Origin: Bacteroidales bacterium
GTDB taxonomy: Bacteria; Bacteroidota; Bacteroidia; Bacteroidales; Bacteroidaceae
NCBI GenBank assembly: GCA_004557285.1
Contig: SFEK01000007.1
Coordinates: 1-28,012, forward strand
Reading direction: 5' to 3'
Length of the DNA: 28,012 nt
Numbering within the stretch: position 1 is the stretch's first letter; the number at the start of each line of letters is the position of its first letter. Positions 1 to 8,022 of this stretch are shown here, one piece after another. Made by a program: the position numbers and the translations under genes. The notes under the pieces were generated by a model that saw only the letters and a list, made by a program, of their open reading frames with translations, did not search any database and was not told the DNA's origin.

Positions 1-55
1 GTATTTGTCTTTTGTTGAACAATACCGACTAAAGTGTCGCGTGAACGATTTGGTG

Positions 56-83
56 CAAAATTACGATAAAAATCCGAAAACAA
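56..83 (-). promoter_or_regulatory. Leftward promoter for a gene beyond the left edge
   Basis: On the minus strand the sequence TAATTTTGCA (-7 box at 56-63) matches the Bacteroidetes TAnnTTTG element followed by GCA, as at the other promoters here. A TTG lies at 81-83, giving a 17-nt spacer, shorter than the 19-20 nt seen elsewhere, so the -33 box is uncertain. Transcription would start near position 50 and leave the window. No start codon for the gene is visible in 1-50. Confidence 0.5.
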
Positions 84-108
84 GCCAAGAATGACAAAAA
101 TTAACACA

Positions 109-146
109 AAGAAAAATCCGTGTAACTACGTGAGCTACACGGATTT
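109..146 (-). terminator. Intrinsic terminator downstream of dnaK
   Basis: A perfect 11-bp inverted repeat (114-124 with 136-146, 11-nt loop) is followed on the minus strand by a run of T residues (positions 116 down to 109). It starts 31 nt beyond the dnaK stop codon and is oriented to end the dnaK transcript. Confidence 0.8.
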
Positions 147-177
147 CATATGTTTGTTTATTGTTTGCTTATCAAGC

Positions 178-2124
178 TTACTTCACTTCCTCGAAATCTG
201 CATCTTGGATGTTTTCGTTGTCTTTCTTGCCGTTGCCAGCCTGAGATGCATCGTTGAAGCCTGCACCGCCAGCCTGCTGGCCTCCGTTGAAGCCTGCACC
301 TTGTCCTGGTTGTGCACCACCAGCCTGACTGTACATCTGTGCACTGGCAGCCTGCATCACCTGGTTCAGACCGTTGATGGCGTTGTCGATGGCTGTGAGG
401 TCGCCGCTCTTGTGGGCATCGCGGAGCTGCTGAAGGGCGTTCTCGATAGCTGGCTTCTGGTCGGCGGGTATCTTGTCACCGTTGTCTTTCAAGAAGTTTT
501 CGGTGGTGAATATCATAGAGTCGGCCTGATTGAGCTTGTCAATACGTTCACGTTCTTTCTTGTCGTTTTCGGCATTCTGCTCTGCTTCGGCCTTCATGCG
601 GTCGATTTCTTCTTTGCTCAGACCTGAGGATGCCTCGATGCGGATGGCCTGCTCCTTGCCTGTGGCCTTGTCTTTGGCAGATACATTGAGAATACCATTG
701 GCGTCGATGTCGAATGTTACCTCAATCTGGGGCACTCCACGACGGGCAGGGGCTATGCCGGTGAGGTTGAATTGACCGATGCTCTTGTTCTGCGAAGCCA
801 TGGGGCGTTCTCCCTGCAGCACATGGATAGTAACCTCTGTCTGGTTGTCAACAGCGGTTGAGAAGGTCTCACTCTTCTTGCAGGGGATGGTGGTATTGGC
901 CTCAATCAGTTTGGTCATTACGCCACCCAGAGTCTCAATACCCAAGGTCAGAGGTGTTACGTCAAGCAGTACGATGTCGCCTACACCGCCTTCTTTGTTG
1001 AGGATGGCACCCTGGATAGAAGCTCCTACGGCAACCACTTCGTCGGGGTTGACACCCTTAGAGGGCTCTTTGCCGAAATAATTCTTCACCAGAGTCTGTA
1101 CGGCAGGGATTCGGCTTGAACCACCTACAAGGATTACCTCGTCGATGTCGGCTGTGTTGAGCTTGGCATCTCTCATGGCGTTCTGGCAGGGTACAAGGCA
1201 AGCCTGTATCAGTCCGTGGGCCAACTGCTCGAATTGTGCACGGGTGAGTGTCTTTACCAAGTGCTTGGGCACACCGCCTTCAGCAGTGATGTAGGGCAGG
1301 TTGATTTCAGTAGATGTTGAGCTTGACAACTCAATCTTGGCTTTTTCGGCTGCCTCTTTCAGACGTTGCATGGCCATCGGGTCTTTAGTGAGGTCGATGC
1401 CTTCGTCTGCTTTGAAACCGTTGACCAGCCAGTCGATGATTACCTGGTCGAAGTCGTCACCGCCAAGGTGTGTGTCGCCGTTGGTGGACAACACTTCAAA
1501 CACACCACCGCCAAACTCAAGGATAGAGATATCGAATGTACCACCACCCAGGTCAAACACGGCTATCTTCATGTCTTTGTTTGCCTTGTCAACACCGTAG
1601 GCCAATGCTGCGGCTGTAGGCTCGTTGACGATACGACGTACATTGAGGCCTGCAATCTGTCCGGCCTCTTTAGTGGCCTGGCGTTGAGAGTCGGAGAAAT
1701 ATGCCGGTACGGTAATCACGGCGTCGGTAACTTCCTGTCCGAGATAGTCTTCAGCGGTTTTCTTCATCTTCTGCAGAATCATCGCTGAAATTTCCTGCGG
1801 GGTATATTTGCGTCCTTCAATCTCTACACGGGGATATCCGCTTTCGTTGACTACGGTGAAGGGCACACGTGTCGTCTCTTTCTGGCACTGCTCATAGGTT
1901 TCACCCATGAAACGCTTGATAGAATAGACAGTGTTCTTGGGGTTGGTGATGGCCTGGCGCTTGGCCGGGTCGCCTACTTTGCGCTCGCCGTCTTTTACAA
2001 ATCCCACCACGGATGGAGTGGTGCGCTTACCTTCGCTGTTAGCGATTACTACAGGCTCATTGCCTTCAAATACAGAAACACAAGAGTTTGTTGTTCCTAA
2101 GTCGATTCCAATAATCTTTCCCAT
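178..2124 (-). CDS. dnaK: Molecular chaperone DnaK (Hsp70)
   Basis: Cytoplasmic ATP-dependent chaperone of 648 aa, the usual bacterial length. The N-terminal ATPase domain shows the phosphate-1 loop GIDLGTTNS (residues 6-14) and phosphate-2 loop DLGGGTFDIS (191-200). The VLLDVTPLTLGIET linker lies near residue 390, followed by the substrate-binding domain, a helical lid, a Gly/Gln/Ala-rich tail and the conserved acidic end EEVK. By family knowledge it works with DnaJ and GrpE, neither of which is in the window. The ATG at 2122-2124 starts the conserved MGKIIGID. No perfect TAnnTTTG promoter is seen in 2125-2285; the nearest match on the minus strand is ACCGTTTG (2184-2191), which lacks the TA. 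No CIRCE element is visible, so stress control may use another factor (inference). The gene is probably monocistronic. Confidence 0.99.
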   Translation of the reverse strand: MGKIIGIDLGTTNSCVSVFEGNEPVVIANSEGKRTTPSVVGFVKDGERKVGDPAKRQAITNPKNTVYSIKRFMGETYEQCQKETTRVPFTVVNESGYPRVEIEGRKYTPQEISAMILQKMKKTAEDYLGQEVTDAVITVPAYFSDSQRQATKEAGQIAGLNVRRIVNEPTAAALAYGVDKANKDMKIAVFDLGGGTFDISILEFGGGVFEVLSTNGDTHLGGDDFDQVIIDWLVNGFKADEGIDLTKDPMAMQRLKEAAEKAKIELSSSTSTEINLPYITAEGGVPKHLVKTLTRAQFEQLAHGLIQACLVPCQNAMRDAKLNTADIDEVILVGGSSRIPAVQTLVKNYFGKEPSKGVNPDEVVAVGASIQGAILNKEGGVGDIVLLDVTPLTLGIETLGGVMTKLIEANTTIPCKKSETFSTAVDNQTEVTIHVLQGERPMASQNKSIGQFNLTGIAPARRGVPQIEVTFDIDANGILNVSAKDKATGKEQAIRIEASSGLSKEEIDRMKAEAEQNAENDKKERERIDKLNQADSMIFTTENFLKDNGDKIPADQKPAIENALQQLRDAHKSGDLTAIDNAINGLNQVMQAASAQMYSQAGGAQPGQGAGFNGGQQAGGAGFNDASQAGNGKKDNENIQDADFEEVK

Positions 2125-2234
2125 GATTGTATATATTTTTATTATTTTCTATTTTGATGTAATTAAATTCGCTTAGATAATAACAAACGGTGTGCCAACA
2201 AGCAGATTGTGGAAGAAAACATGCCATTTTGTCA

Positions 2235-2265
2235 TAAAAAATGGTATGACAGTGCGTCATACCAT
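2235..2265 (-). terminator. Intrinsic terminator of the EamA transporter gene
   Basis: A perfect 10-bp stem (2241-2250 with 2256-2265, 5-nt loop) is followed on the minus strand by TTTTTT. It starts 20 nt after the transporter stop codon. It separates this gene from dnaK, whose start lies about 110 nt further on. Confidence 0.85.
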
Positions 2266-2285
2266 GTCAGTATTTCATGGGCTTG

Positions 2286-3218
2286 TCATTGTGCAATGGT
2301 TAAAGCCTTGGATTTTTCCATGTCCGCTTTCGACTTCGACTTGGTAACGAGCCATACTCCGAGGCAGACCAGAATGACGGCAAGGCCCTGGCTGGGCTTG
2401 AATACACCGATGCCGGTGAGGATGGTGACCGTTACCGACACCAATGGTTGCACATAATTGTATATACTGACCACTGTGGGGCGCAGGGTGTGCTGGCCTA
2501 TCATCATTAGTATGTAGCTGATGTAGGTGCCGAAGAATACCACAAATCCTGTCTCCAGCCAGGTCTTTCCGGGCACGTTGACAAAGTCGATGGCTGCTAC
2601 ATGCCCACAGGTGAAGGGCAATATGAGCAAGGTGGCAAAGGTAAACATCCACTTGTTGACCGTGAACACTGAATAACGTTTGATGAGTGGGCTGAACATC
2701 GACAGATACAAGGCGAACGAGAGCTGTGCGCACATGCAGAGCAGGTCGCCAAGAAGGTCGCCAACTTTGGCATTGGAGGCTACTGCACTGGTGAGTATCA
2801 GGATGACAGCACCGCTGCACCCCAAGCAGACACCCAAGGCTTTCTTGCCTGTGATGGGCTCTTTGAGGATGATGGCTGCAAGAATCATGGCAAATATTGG
2901 CATTGAGGTGGTGACAATGCTGGCATTGATGGGAGAAGTGATGCTCAGGCCGATGGTGTAGCAGCACTGGTTGGTGACCAGCCCGAATATGGCTGCACCT
3001 ACAAACATGAGCAAGTCTTTCTTGGGTACATGCTCCTTGGGCAGAAAAAGGGATGTGAACCAAAAGAGCAATGCGCCTCCTGTTACCCTGAATGTCACCA
3101 TGTCGATGCCCGTCAGACCGTGGGTCATGGCATCTTTGCCAAGTGGAGCCATAAGTCCCCAGAAGGCACTGGCAAAAAACATACTTAAATGCGCGATTAG
3201 TGGGCGATTGTTTGTCAT
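2286..3218 (-). CDS. EamA-family (drug/metabolite transporter, DMT) permease
   Basis: Inner-membrane protein of 310 aa with about ten hydrophobic segments arranged as two EamA repeats (roughly residues 8-140 and 155-293), the standard RhaT/YdcZ-like DMT architecture and length. Visible repeat signatures include FWGLMAPLGKDAM near the N-terminus and the second-half segment TLRPTVVSIYNYVQPLVSV, which matches the conserved 'p..a....l.Pv...l' region of EamA. The substrate cannot be read from sequence; the family exports metabolites, amino acids or drugs. The tail after residue 295 is short and basic. The gene has its own promoter (3247-3254) and terminator (2235-2265), and is transcribed divergently from the ATPase/DUF4435 pair. 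Confidence 0.92.
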   Translation of the reverse strand: MTNNRPLIAHLSMFFASAFWGLMAPLGKDAMTHGLTGIDMVTFRVTGGALLFWFTSLFLPKEHVPKKDLLMFVGAAIFGLVTNQCCYTIGLSITSPINASIVTTSMPIFAMILAAIILKEPITGKKALGVCLGCSGAVILILTSAVASNAKVGDLLGDLLCMCAQLSFALYLSMFSPLIKRYSVFTVNKWMFTFATLLILPFTCGHVAAIDFVNVPGKTWLETGFVVFFGTYISYILMMIGQHTLRPTVVSIYNYVQPLVSVTVTILTGIGVFKPSQGLAVILVCLGVWLVTKSKSKADMEKSKALTIAQ

Positions 3219-3246
3219 TTTTATTCTTTAGAAACTTTTATAGGTG

Positions 3247-3254
3247 CAAAGGTA
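3247..3254 (-). promoter_or_regulatory. Promoter (-7 box) of the EamA transporter gene
   Basis: On the minus strand TACCTTTGCA matches TAnnTTTG. The predicted transcription start near 3241 leaves a leader of about 23 nt to the ATG at 3218. No clear TTTG -33 box is present at the expected 19-20 nt distance. Confidence 0.65.
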
Positions 3255-3275
3255 TGTATTTCTATGGAAAAACAG

Positions 3276-3283
3276 TATATTTG
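3276..3283 (+). promoter_or_regulatory. Promoter (-7 box) of the ATPase/DUF4435 module
   Basis: On the plus strand TATATTTGCA matches TAnnTTTG. The predicted start of transcription near 3290 gives a leader of about 38 nt to the ATG at 3328, which decides the start codon of the ATPase gene. No good -33 box is visible. The position where it would sit overlaps the -7 box of the opposite promoter. Confidence 0.6.
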
Positions 3284-3327
3284 CACAGGCTAATTTGAAA
3301 AATAACCCCTTAGTCAAAGTTTGTACT

Positions 3328-4167
3328 ATGAACAAAGTATTGCCATACGCCGACTATATTGAGCAGATTGAGATAGAATCTCTATGGAGTGGAAGAAAAC
3401 ACATCACATGGACGCTCGACCGCAAGGTTAACATCCTGAGTGGAATCAATGGTGTGGGTAAAAGTACTATATTAAATAAGGTGGTAAAAAGCATATCGCC
3501 TCAGGGACATGTTGTCAATGACGGTGATAATGGCGTGAAGATTACGCTTTTTCCACATGGTACCACGCAACTGAGGCTTGATGTAATCCGCTCTTTTGAC
3601 CGTCCGCTCATCAACGCCGACTTGATTACGGAGATGGGTGCCAGTTTGGTGACAGACCTCGACTGGCAGTTGTTCAAACTGCAGCGTAAATATCTTGACT
3701 ATCAGGTGAACATTGGCAACAGAATCATTGCTGCCTTGCAGCAGGGTGGGGTGGATGCCGCCGTCAATGCCCAAGCCATTTCAGAACCCAAAAGGAAATT
3801 CCAGGACCTGGTGGACGACCTCTTCGCGGATACCGGAAAGACCATCATCAGAAACGAAAACGAGATCAGGTTCTTACAGATTGGTGAAACACTATTCCCA
3901 TACCAGTTGTCGAGCGGAGAGAAGCAGATTCTCATCATCCTGCTCACTGTGCTGGTGCAGGACAACCAACCATATGTGCTGTTCATGGACGAGCCGGAGG
4001 TGAGCTTGCATGTGGAATGGCAAAAACGGCTCATCGACCTTATACTGTCGCTTAACCCCAATGTACAGATAATTCTTACTACCCATTCGCCGGCAGTGGT
4101 GATGAATGGATGGATGGACAAGGTGACAGAGGTGAGCGATATCGTGAACGATGAAGACTTCTCATGA
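3328..4167 (+). CDS. Short ABC/AAA-type ATPase of a two-gene ATPase + DUF4435 module (OLD/AriA-like)
   Basis: Predicted 279-aa cytoplasmic ATPase. Walker A is GINGVGKST (residues 39-47), the ABC signature is LSSGEKQ (194-200), Walker B with catalytic Glu is VLFMDEPEVSLH (217-228), and the switch His is in TTHSP (H253). Only about 150 residues separate Walker A from the signature, so there is no room for a long coiled coil as in SMC/RecF proteins. No membrane segments are seen. The reading frame is open back to 3244, but the promoter at 3276-3283 lies inside that extension, so the start at 3328 is preferred. The stop overlaps the start of the DUF4435 gene in an ATGA, implying translational coupling. 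OLD, Gabija and PARIS systems pair such ATPases with TOPRIM partners; typical AriA, as I recall, is clearly longer. Function as defence is inference. Confidence 0.88.
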   Translation: MNKVLPYADYIEQIEIESLWSGRKHITWTLDRKVNILSGINGVGKSTILNKVVKSISPQGHVVNDGDNGVKITLFPHGTTQLRLDVIRSFDRPLINADLITEMGASLVTDLDWQLFKLQRKYLDYQVNIGNRIIAALQQGGVDAAVNAQAISEPKRKFQDLVDDLFADTGKTIIRNENEIRFLQIGETLFPYQLSSGEKQILIILLTVLVQDNQPYVLFMDEPEVSLHVEWQKRLIDLILSLNPNVQIILTTHSPAVVMNGWMDKVTEVSDIVNDEDFS

Positions 4168-5192
4168 AACGACTGACTGACAATATCAACTCTTCCTATT
4201 TTGAGGCAGCCAACAGTTTGCGCTCAAAAAAAGATCGGCATAGGATTGTGGCCTATGTGGAGAGTTATGACGATGTGCTGTTCTGGCGCTCGCTGTTGAG
4301 TGCATACGAGGACGACAAACGGTATTTTGAGGTGATGTTGCCTTCTCGTTCTTCCTTGGAGCGGGGCAAGCGTTCGGCATTGATGAGTCTGATGGACCAT
4401 CAGTTGGGGCAGGGCATGATAGCCTGTGTAGATGCCGATTATGATTTTCTGATGCAGGGTGTCACACCTGTCTCACAGTTTATCATCGACAATCCATTCG
4501 TGCTTCACACATACGCCTATGCCATTGAAAACATGCAGTGCTATGCACCGTCATTACATGATGTGTGTGTGATGGTGACGCTCAACGACCATGCTGTTTT
4601 TGATTTCCGGAGCTATCTCGGTGAGTTCAGCAAAATCATCTTTCCCCTGTTCGTGTGGTCGATATGGCATTACCGTAACAATGTGTATGGGCAATTTACA
4701 ATAACAGATTTCAACAAAAGCGTTGAACTGGGCAAGTTCAGTCTGGCAAATGCCACATCACTTCTTGACAATCTGCGTGCTAAAGTGTTTCGCAAATGCA
4801 ACTGGTTGAAACACCGTAATCCCAATGCAAAGGAGTCGTACCTCAAACTGAAGAAGGAACTGATGGCATTGGGTGTCACCCCGGAGACCACATACCTCTA
4901 TATACAGGGGCATCATCTGTTTGACAAACTGGTGCAGCCGATGCTTGCACATGTCTGTCAGACCCTTGTGCGTGAGCGTGAGAACGAGATACGCCGTAAG
5001 GCTGTGCATTCCACCCAAATGCGCAACGAACTGTCGTGTTATGCCCACAGTGTGCAGGATGTAGAGCAGATGTTGAAAAAGAACATGGGATACATGGGGT
5101 CGGAACCATTCCGCAGAATCCAGCATGATTTGGAGGCCATGCTCAACATGACACCTGCCCAAAAGCCTGAGGCTGAGAGACACGATGAATAA
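4164..5192 (+). CDS. DUF4435 (TOPRIM-like, AriB-type) protein partner of the ATPase
   Basis: Predicted 342-aa soluble protein. The N-terminal part has features expected of a TOPRIM fold: a glutamate in IVAYVESYDDVLFW (E33) and an acidic DxD in ACVDADYD (D90, D92, with D94). A segment TYAYAIENMQC follows, resembling the 'y.siEny' motif of DUF4435. The remaining ~200 residues are helical and charged, with no recognised domain. In PARIS defence systems the DUF4435 protein AriB is the toxic nuclease held by the ATPase AriA; whether this pair works that way is not shown. It shares a 4-nt overlap with the ATPase upstream. Its TAA stop (5190-5192) directly abuts the trkH stop codon on the other strand, with no terminator between them. 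Confidence 0.82.
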   Translation: MKRLTDNINSSYFEAANSLRSKKDRHRIVAYVESYDDVLFWRSLLSAYEDDKRYFEVMLPSRSSLERGKRSALMSLMDHQLGQGMIACVDADYDFLMQGVTPVSQFIIDNPFVLHTYAYAIENMQCYAPSLHDVCVMVTLNDHAVFDFRSYLGEFSKIIFPLFVWSIWHYRNNVYGQFTITDFNKSVELGKFSLANATSLLDNLRAKVFRKCNWLKHRNPNAKESYLKLKKELMALGVTPETTYLYIQGHHLFDKLVQPMLAHVCQTLVRERENEIRRKAVHSTQMRNELSCYAHSVQDVEQMLKKNMGYMGSEPFRRIQHDLEAMLNMTPAQKPEAERHDE

Positions 5193-6650
5193 TCAATTCT
5201 CTTTCCAGAATGAGGGGGTGAACAGCACAATCACACTAAAGAATTCAAGACGACCTATCAGCATCAGTATTGCACATATCCATTTGCCAATGTCGGGAAT
5301 GTGACTCCACGACATGGTGGGGCCAATTTCCAGTCCCAGTGTGGGACCCACATTGCTGGCACAGCTCATGGCGATGGTAAACGAGTTGGTGCTGTCAACG
5401 CCAAGGCAAGTGAGGGTGAAATAGGCAAAGATACAGGTGGCAATATATAATGTGAAAAACACCAGCAGGGTGGTTTGTGCCGAAGGTGACACGTTGTTGC
5501 CATTGATTCTTACCGGCAATACCGCTTTGGGGTGAATGATTCGTTTGAACTCGTTGCGCATGATTTTGAGCAGCATTACACCTCTAATACATTTGAACCC
5601 TCCACTGGTGCTGCCTGCACAGGCTCCGAAAAACATGCAGACACAGAGTATCACCCATGTGATGTGCGGCCACTGTCCGGCATCGGCATTGAACATTCCC
5701 GTTGTAGTGATGAATGATACCACTTGGAACAATGCACACCGCAGGGCATATGCCCAGTCGTATTGAACATCCTTGATCAAAAAGAACATGATGGCCAATG
5801 TGGCCAAAGACACAAGGGTGAGGTAAAGGCGTAATTCACCATCCTTGAACAACGATCTGACCTTACCTTTGACCACCGCCATATACATCAAGGTGAAATT
5901 GATGCCGGAGCAGAGCATGAAGGTGATGGCGATATAGTCGATAAGGGCAGAATGGAAATGCCCTGTACTGTCGTTATAAGTAGAAAAACCACCTGTGGCC
6001 GTTATGGCCATGGCATAGTTGATGCTATCGAAACCTCCCAATCCCGAAAAATAAAGACATAGCGTGCAGCCTATGGTAAGGGCAAAGTAAATCACCCATA
6101 TAGACTTGGCGTTGGTGCTCAGGCGGGGGTGTATCTTGGTGCGGATGGGTCCTGTAGCCTCTGCCGAAAAGACCCTCATGCTACCGCCTACCAGAGAGGG
6201 TAGAATGGCTATGGTAAAGAACACGATACCCAGGCCGCCTATCCATTGTGTCATGGTGCGCCAGAACAACAGACCACGGGGCAGGGCCTCAACATCATCG
6301 ATGATTGAAGCTCCCGTAGTGGTAAATCCCGACATGGTTTCAAAAAAAGCATCCGTGTAGTTGTTGATGTAGCCACTGATGATGAACGGCAATGCACCAA
6401 AGATGCTGAAGATGAGCCAAGTGAGGGTCACCAGCAGGTAGGCATCGCGTCTGCCCATACTGTTTTCGGCATGATAACCTTTGTATTTCAGCGCGACTCC
6501 AGCGGCTGTGGTCAGGGCTATGGTTACGATGAATGCCATCATGTCGTCTTCCTGATAATAGATGGACATCATCAGGCAGCAAAACAGCATCACGACCTCA
6601 ATGAAAAGCAATGACCCCAATACCTTGTAGATAATTTTCAAGTTGATCAT
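5193..6650 (-). CDS. trkH: Trk/Ktr potassium uptake channel subunit TrkH
   Basis: Inner-membrane K+ channel subunit of 485 aa. All four selectivity-filter loops of the TrkH/KtrB superfamily are readable: TTTGAS (about residues 110-115), TATGGFST, TTTGMF and SNVGPTLG, each with the filter glycine. Many hydrophobic segments fit the usual four-fold M1-P-M2 repeat. It conducts K+ under control of the cytoplasmic RCK protein TrkA, encoded 9 nt upstream, so the two form one transporter from one operon (dxs-trkA-trkH). The ATG at 6648-6650 starts MINLKIIYKV, a normal N-terminus. The gene ends tail-to-tail with the DUF4435 gene with zero intergenic bases. Confidence 0.97.
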   Translation of the reverse strand: MINLKIIYKVLGSLLFIEVVMLFCCLMMSIYYQEDDMMAFIVTIALTTAAGVALKYKGYHAENSMGRRDAYLLVTLTWLIFSIFGALPFIISGYINNYTDAFFETMSGFTTTGASIIDDVEALPRGLLFWRTMTQWIGGLGIVFFTIAILPSLVGGSMRVFSAEATGPIRTKIHPRLSTNAKSIWVIYFALTIGCTLCLYFSGLGGFDSINYAMAITATGGFSTYNDSTGHFHSALIDYIAITFMLCSGINFTLMYMAVVKGKVRSLFKDGELRLYLTLVSLATLAIMFFLIKDVQYDWAYALRCALFQVVSFITTTGMFNADAGQWPHITWVILCVCMFFGACAGSTSGGFKCIRGVMLLKIMRNEFKRIIHPKAVLPVRINGNNVSPSAQTTLLVFFTLYIATCIFAYFTLTCLGVDSTNSFTIAMSCASNVGPTLGLEIGPTMSWSHIPDIGKWICAILMLIGRLEFFSVIVLFTPSFWKEN

Positions 6651-6659
6651 CTCGGTGTC

Positions 6660-8003
6660 TTAGTTGAAGAATTTCTCGATTTTGTTCATGTTTACATTGT
6701 GGCAGAACACTACAACGATGTCGCCAGCCTCAATCTGTGAATTACCCGACACGAGATGGCCTTCTCCATTCCTAACCAGACCACCTATGGTCACTCCGCG
6801 TGGCAGGCCAAGTTCATATACCTTCTTCCTTGTCACCTTAGAGCCTTGTTGTGCGGTGAGTTCTGCCACATCGGCATTGGCTGTCATCAGGAAACGGGTG
6901 TTTCGCACATCGGCGTCGAGCATCATCTGGTAAATATGGCTGGCGGCTATGGCCTTTTTGTTGACAATGGTACCAATGTCAAGACTTTCTGCCATGCTCA
7001 CATAATCGATGTTCTCAACCATGGCGATGGTCTTTCTCACGCCCAGACGCTTGGCGGTAAGACAGGCCAGAATGTTGGTCTCGGCATTGCCTGTGAGCGC
7101 CACGAATGCCTGGGTGTTCTTGATGCCTTCTTCAACCAGCAGGGGCAAATCCCTACCGTCTCCATTGATGACCATTATCTGGTCGTTGTTGACCACCTCG
7201 TTGATGTATTCACAGCGTTTCTCGTCTATTTCGATAATCTTCGCACTCATGTAGTCGGGCAGGGTCAAGGCAGCCCTTAATGCGGTGTTTCCGCCACCCA
7301 TAATCATTACGTTTTTCACATCAACATAGTGCTCTTTTCCTACCAGCTTGCGGATATAAGGTACATAGTTGCGTGTGGTCATGAAATATACCAAGTCATA
7401 GATTTTCAGTTCATCGTCGCCTCGTGGAATGATGGTTTCGTTTCCACGCTTGATGGCCACGATGTGGTAAGGCGTTTCAGGCTTGCACAAGTCTTTCAGA
7501 GGCTCGTTGAGAATCTCGCAGGCTTCTCGCAGTTTGATGCCCAGCATGATAAGCGCACTGTTGTGCACTTCCCAACGTTGTCGCACCCAACTCATTTTAA
7601 GACCGTTTGTGATGTCCTGTGCCGCAAGGTTTTCTGGATATATCAGAGAGTTGATGCCCATGTTCTTGAAGAAATCCGTCAGGTCAGGTGCTGTAAGTTC
7701 GTGGTTGCTGATTTTGGCCACCGTCTTTTTTGCACCCAACGCCTTGGCGAGCATACAACTGTTCATGTTGAGGTTTTCATCGGGGGTCACGCCGATGAAC
7801 AATGCAGCATTTTGTATGCCGGCATCCTTCAGTGCCTTTACACTCGAAGGTGATGCATGCACAGTCATGAGGTCGTAATCGCTGCTGATATTGCTCAGTC
7901 TTTCTTCGTCGTCGTCAATCAGTACGATATCCTGGTCGTTGCGTGAGAGCAGCTTTGCCAGATATGTTCCAATGGCGTATGCTCCGGCTATGATAATTTT
8001 CAT
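6660..8003 (-). CDS. trkA: Trk potassium uptake regulatory subunit TrkA
   Basis: Cytoplasmic gating protein of 447 aa built from two RCK units, each a Rossmann TrkA_N domain plus a TrkA_C domain, the normal TrkA layout. The first Rossmann motif is IIIAGAYAIGTYLAKLL (from residue 3), with the acidic end of beta-2 in VLIDDDEERL. The second begins at VMIMGGGNTALRAAL (about residue 233). In the first motif the central glycine of GxGxxG is a tyrosine (G7-A-Y9-A-I-G12). This is unusual for a dinucleotide site and may change nucleotide preference there (inference). It binds NAD(H)/ATP-type ligands and gates TrkH, the next gene. It lies 19 nt downstream of dxs and has no promoter of its own that I can see. 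Confidence 0.97.
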   Translation of the reverse strand: MKIIIAGAYAIGTYLAKLLSRNDQDIVLIDDDEERLSNISSDYDLMTVHASPSSVKALKDAGIQNAALFIGVTPDENLNMNSCMLAKALGAKKTVAKISNHELTAPDLTDFFKNMGINSLIYPENLAAQDITNGLKMSWVRQRWEVHNSALIMLGIKLREACEILNEPLKDLCKPETPYHIVAIKRGNETIIPRGDDELKIYDLVYFMTTRNYVPYIRKLVGKEHYVDVKNVMIMGGGNTALRAALTLPDYMSAKIIEIDEKRCEYINEVVNNDQIMVINGDGRDLPLLVEEGIKNTQAFVALTGNAETNILACLTAKRLGVRKTIAMVENIDYVSMAESLDIGTIVNKKAIAASHIYQMMLDADVRNTRFLMTANADVAELTAQQGSKVTRKKVYELGLPRGVTIGGLVRNGEGHLVSGNSQIEAGDIVVVFCHNVNMNKIEKFFN

Positions 8004-8022
8004 GATACAGAGTCTGGTTATG

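Noticed and set aside
91..627. 178-codon plus-strand open frame opposite the dnaK tail
   Set aside because: It starts before the dnaK terminator hairpin and its hydrophobic content results from the complement of the Gly/Ala/Gln-rich DnaK tail.
3244..3327. Upstream extension of the ATPase gene to an ATG at 3244
   Set aside because: The extension contains the module's own promoter (3276-3283), and the extra residues do not look like the family N-terminus.
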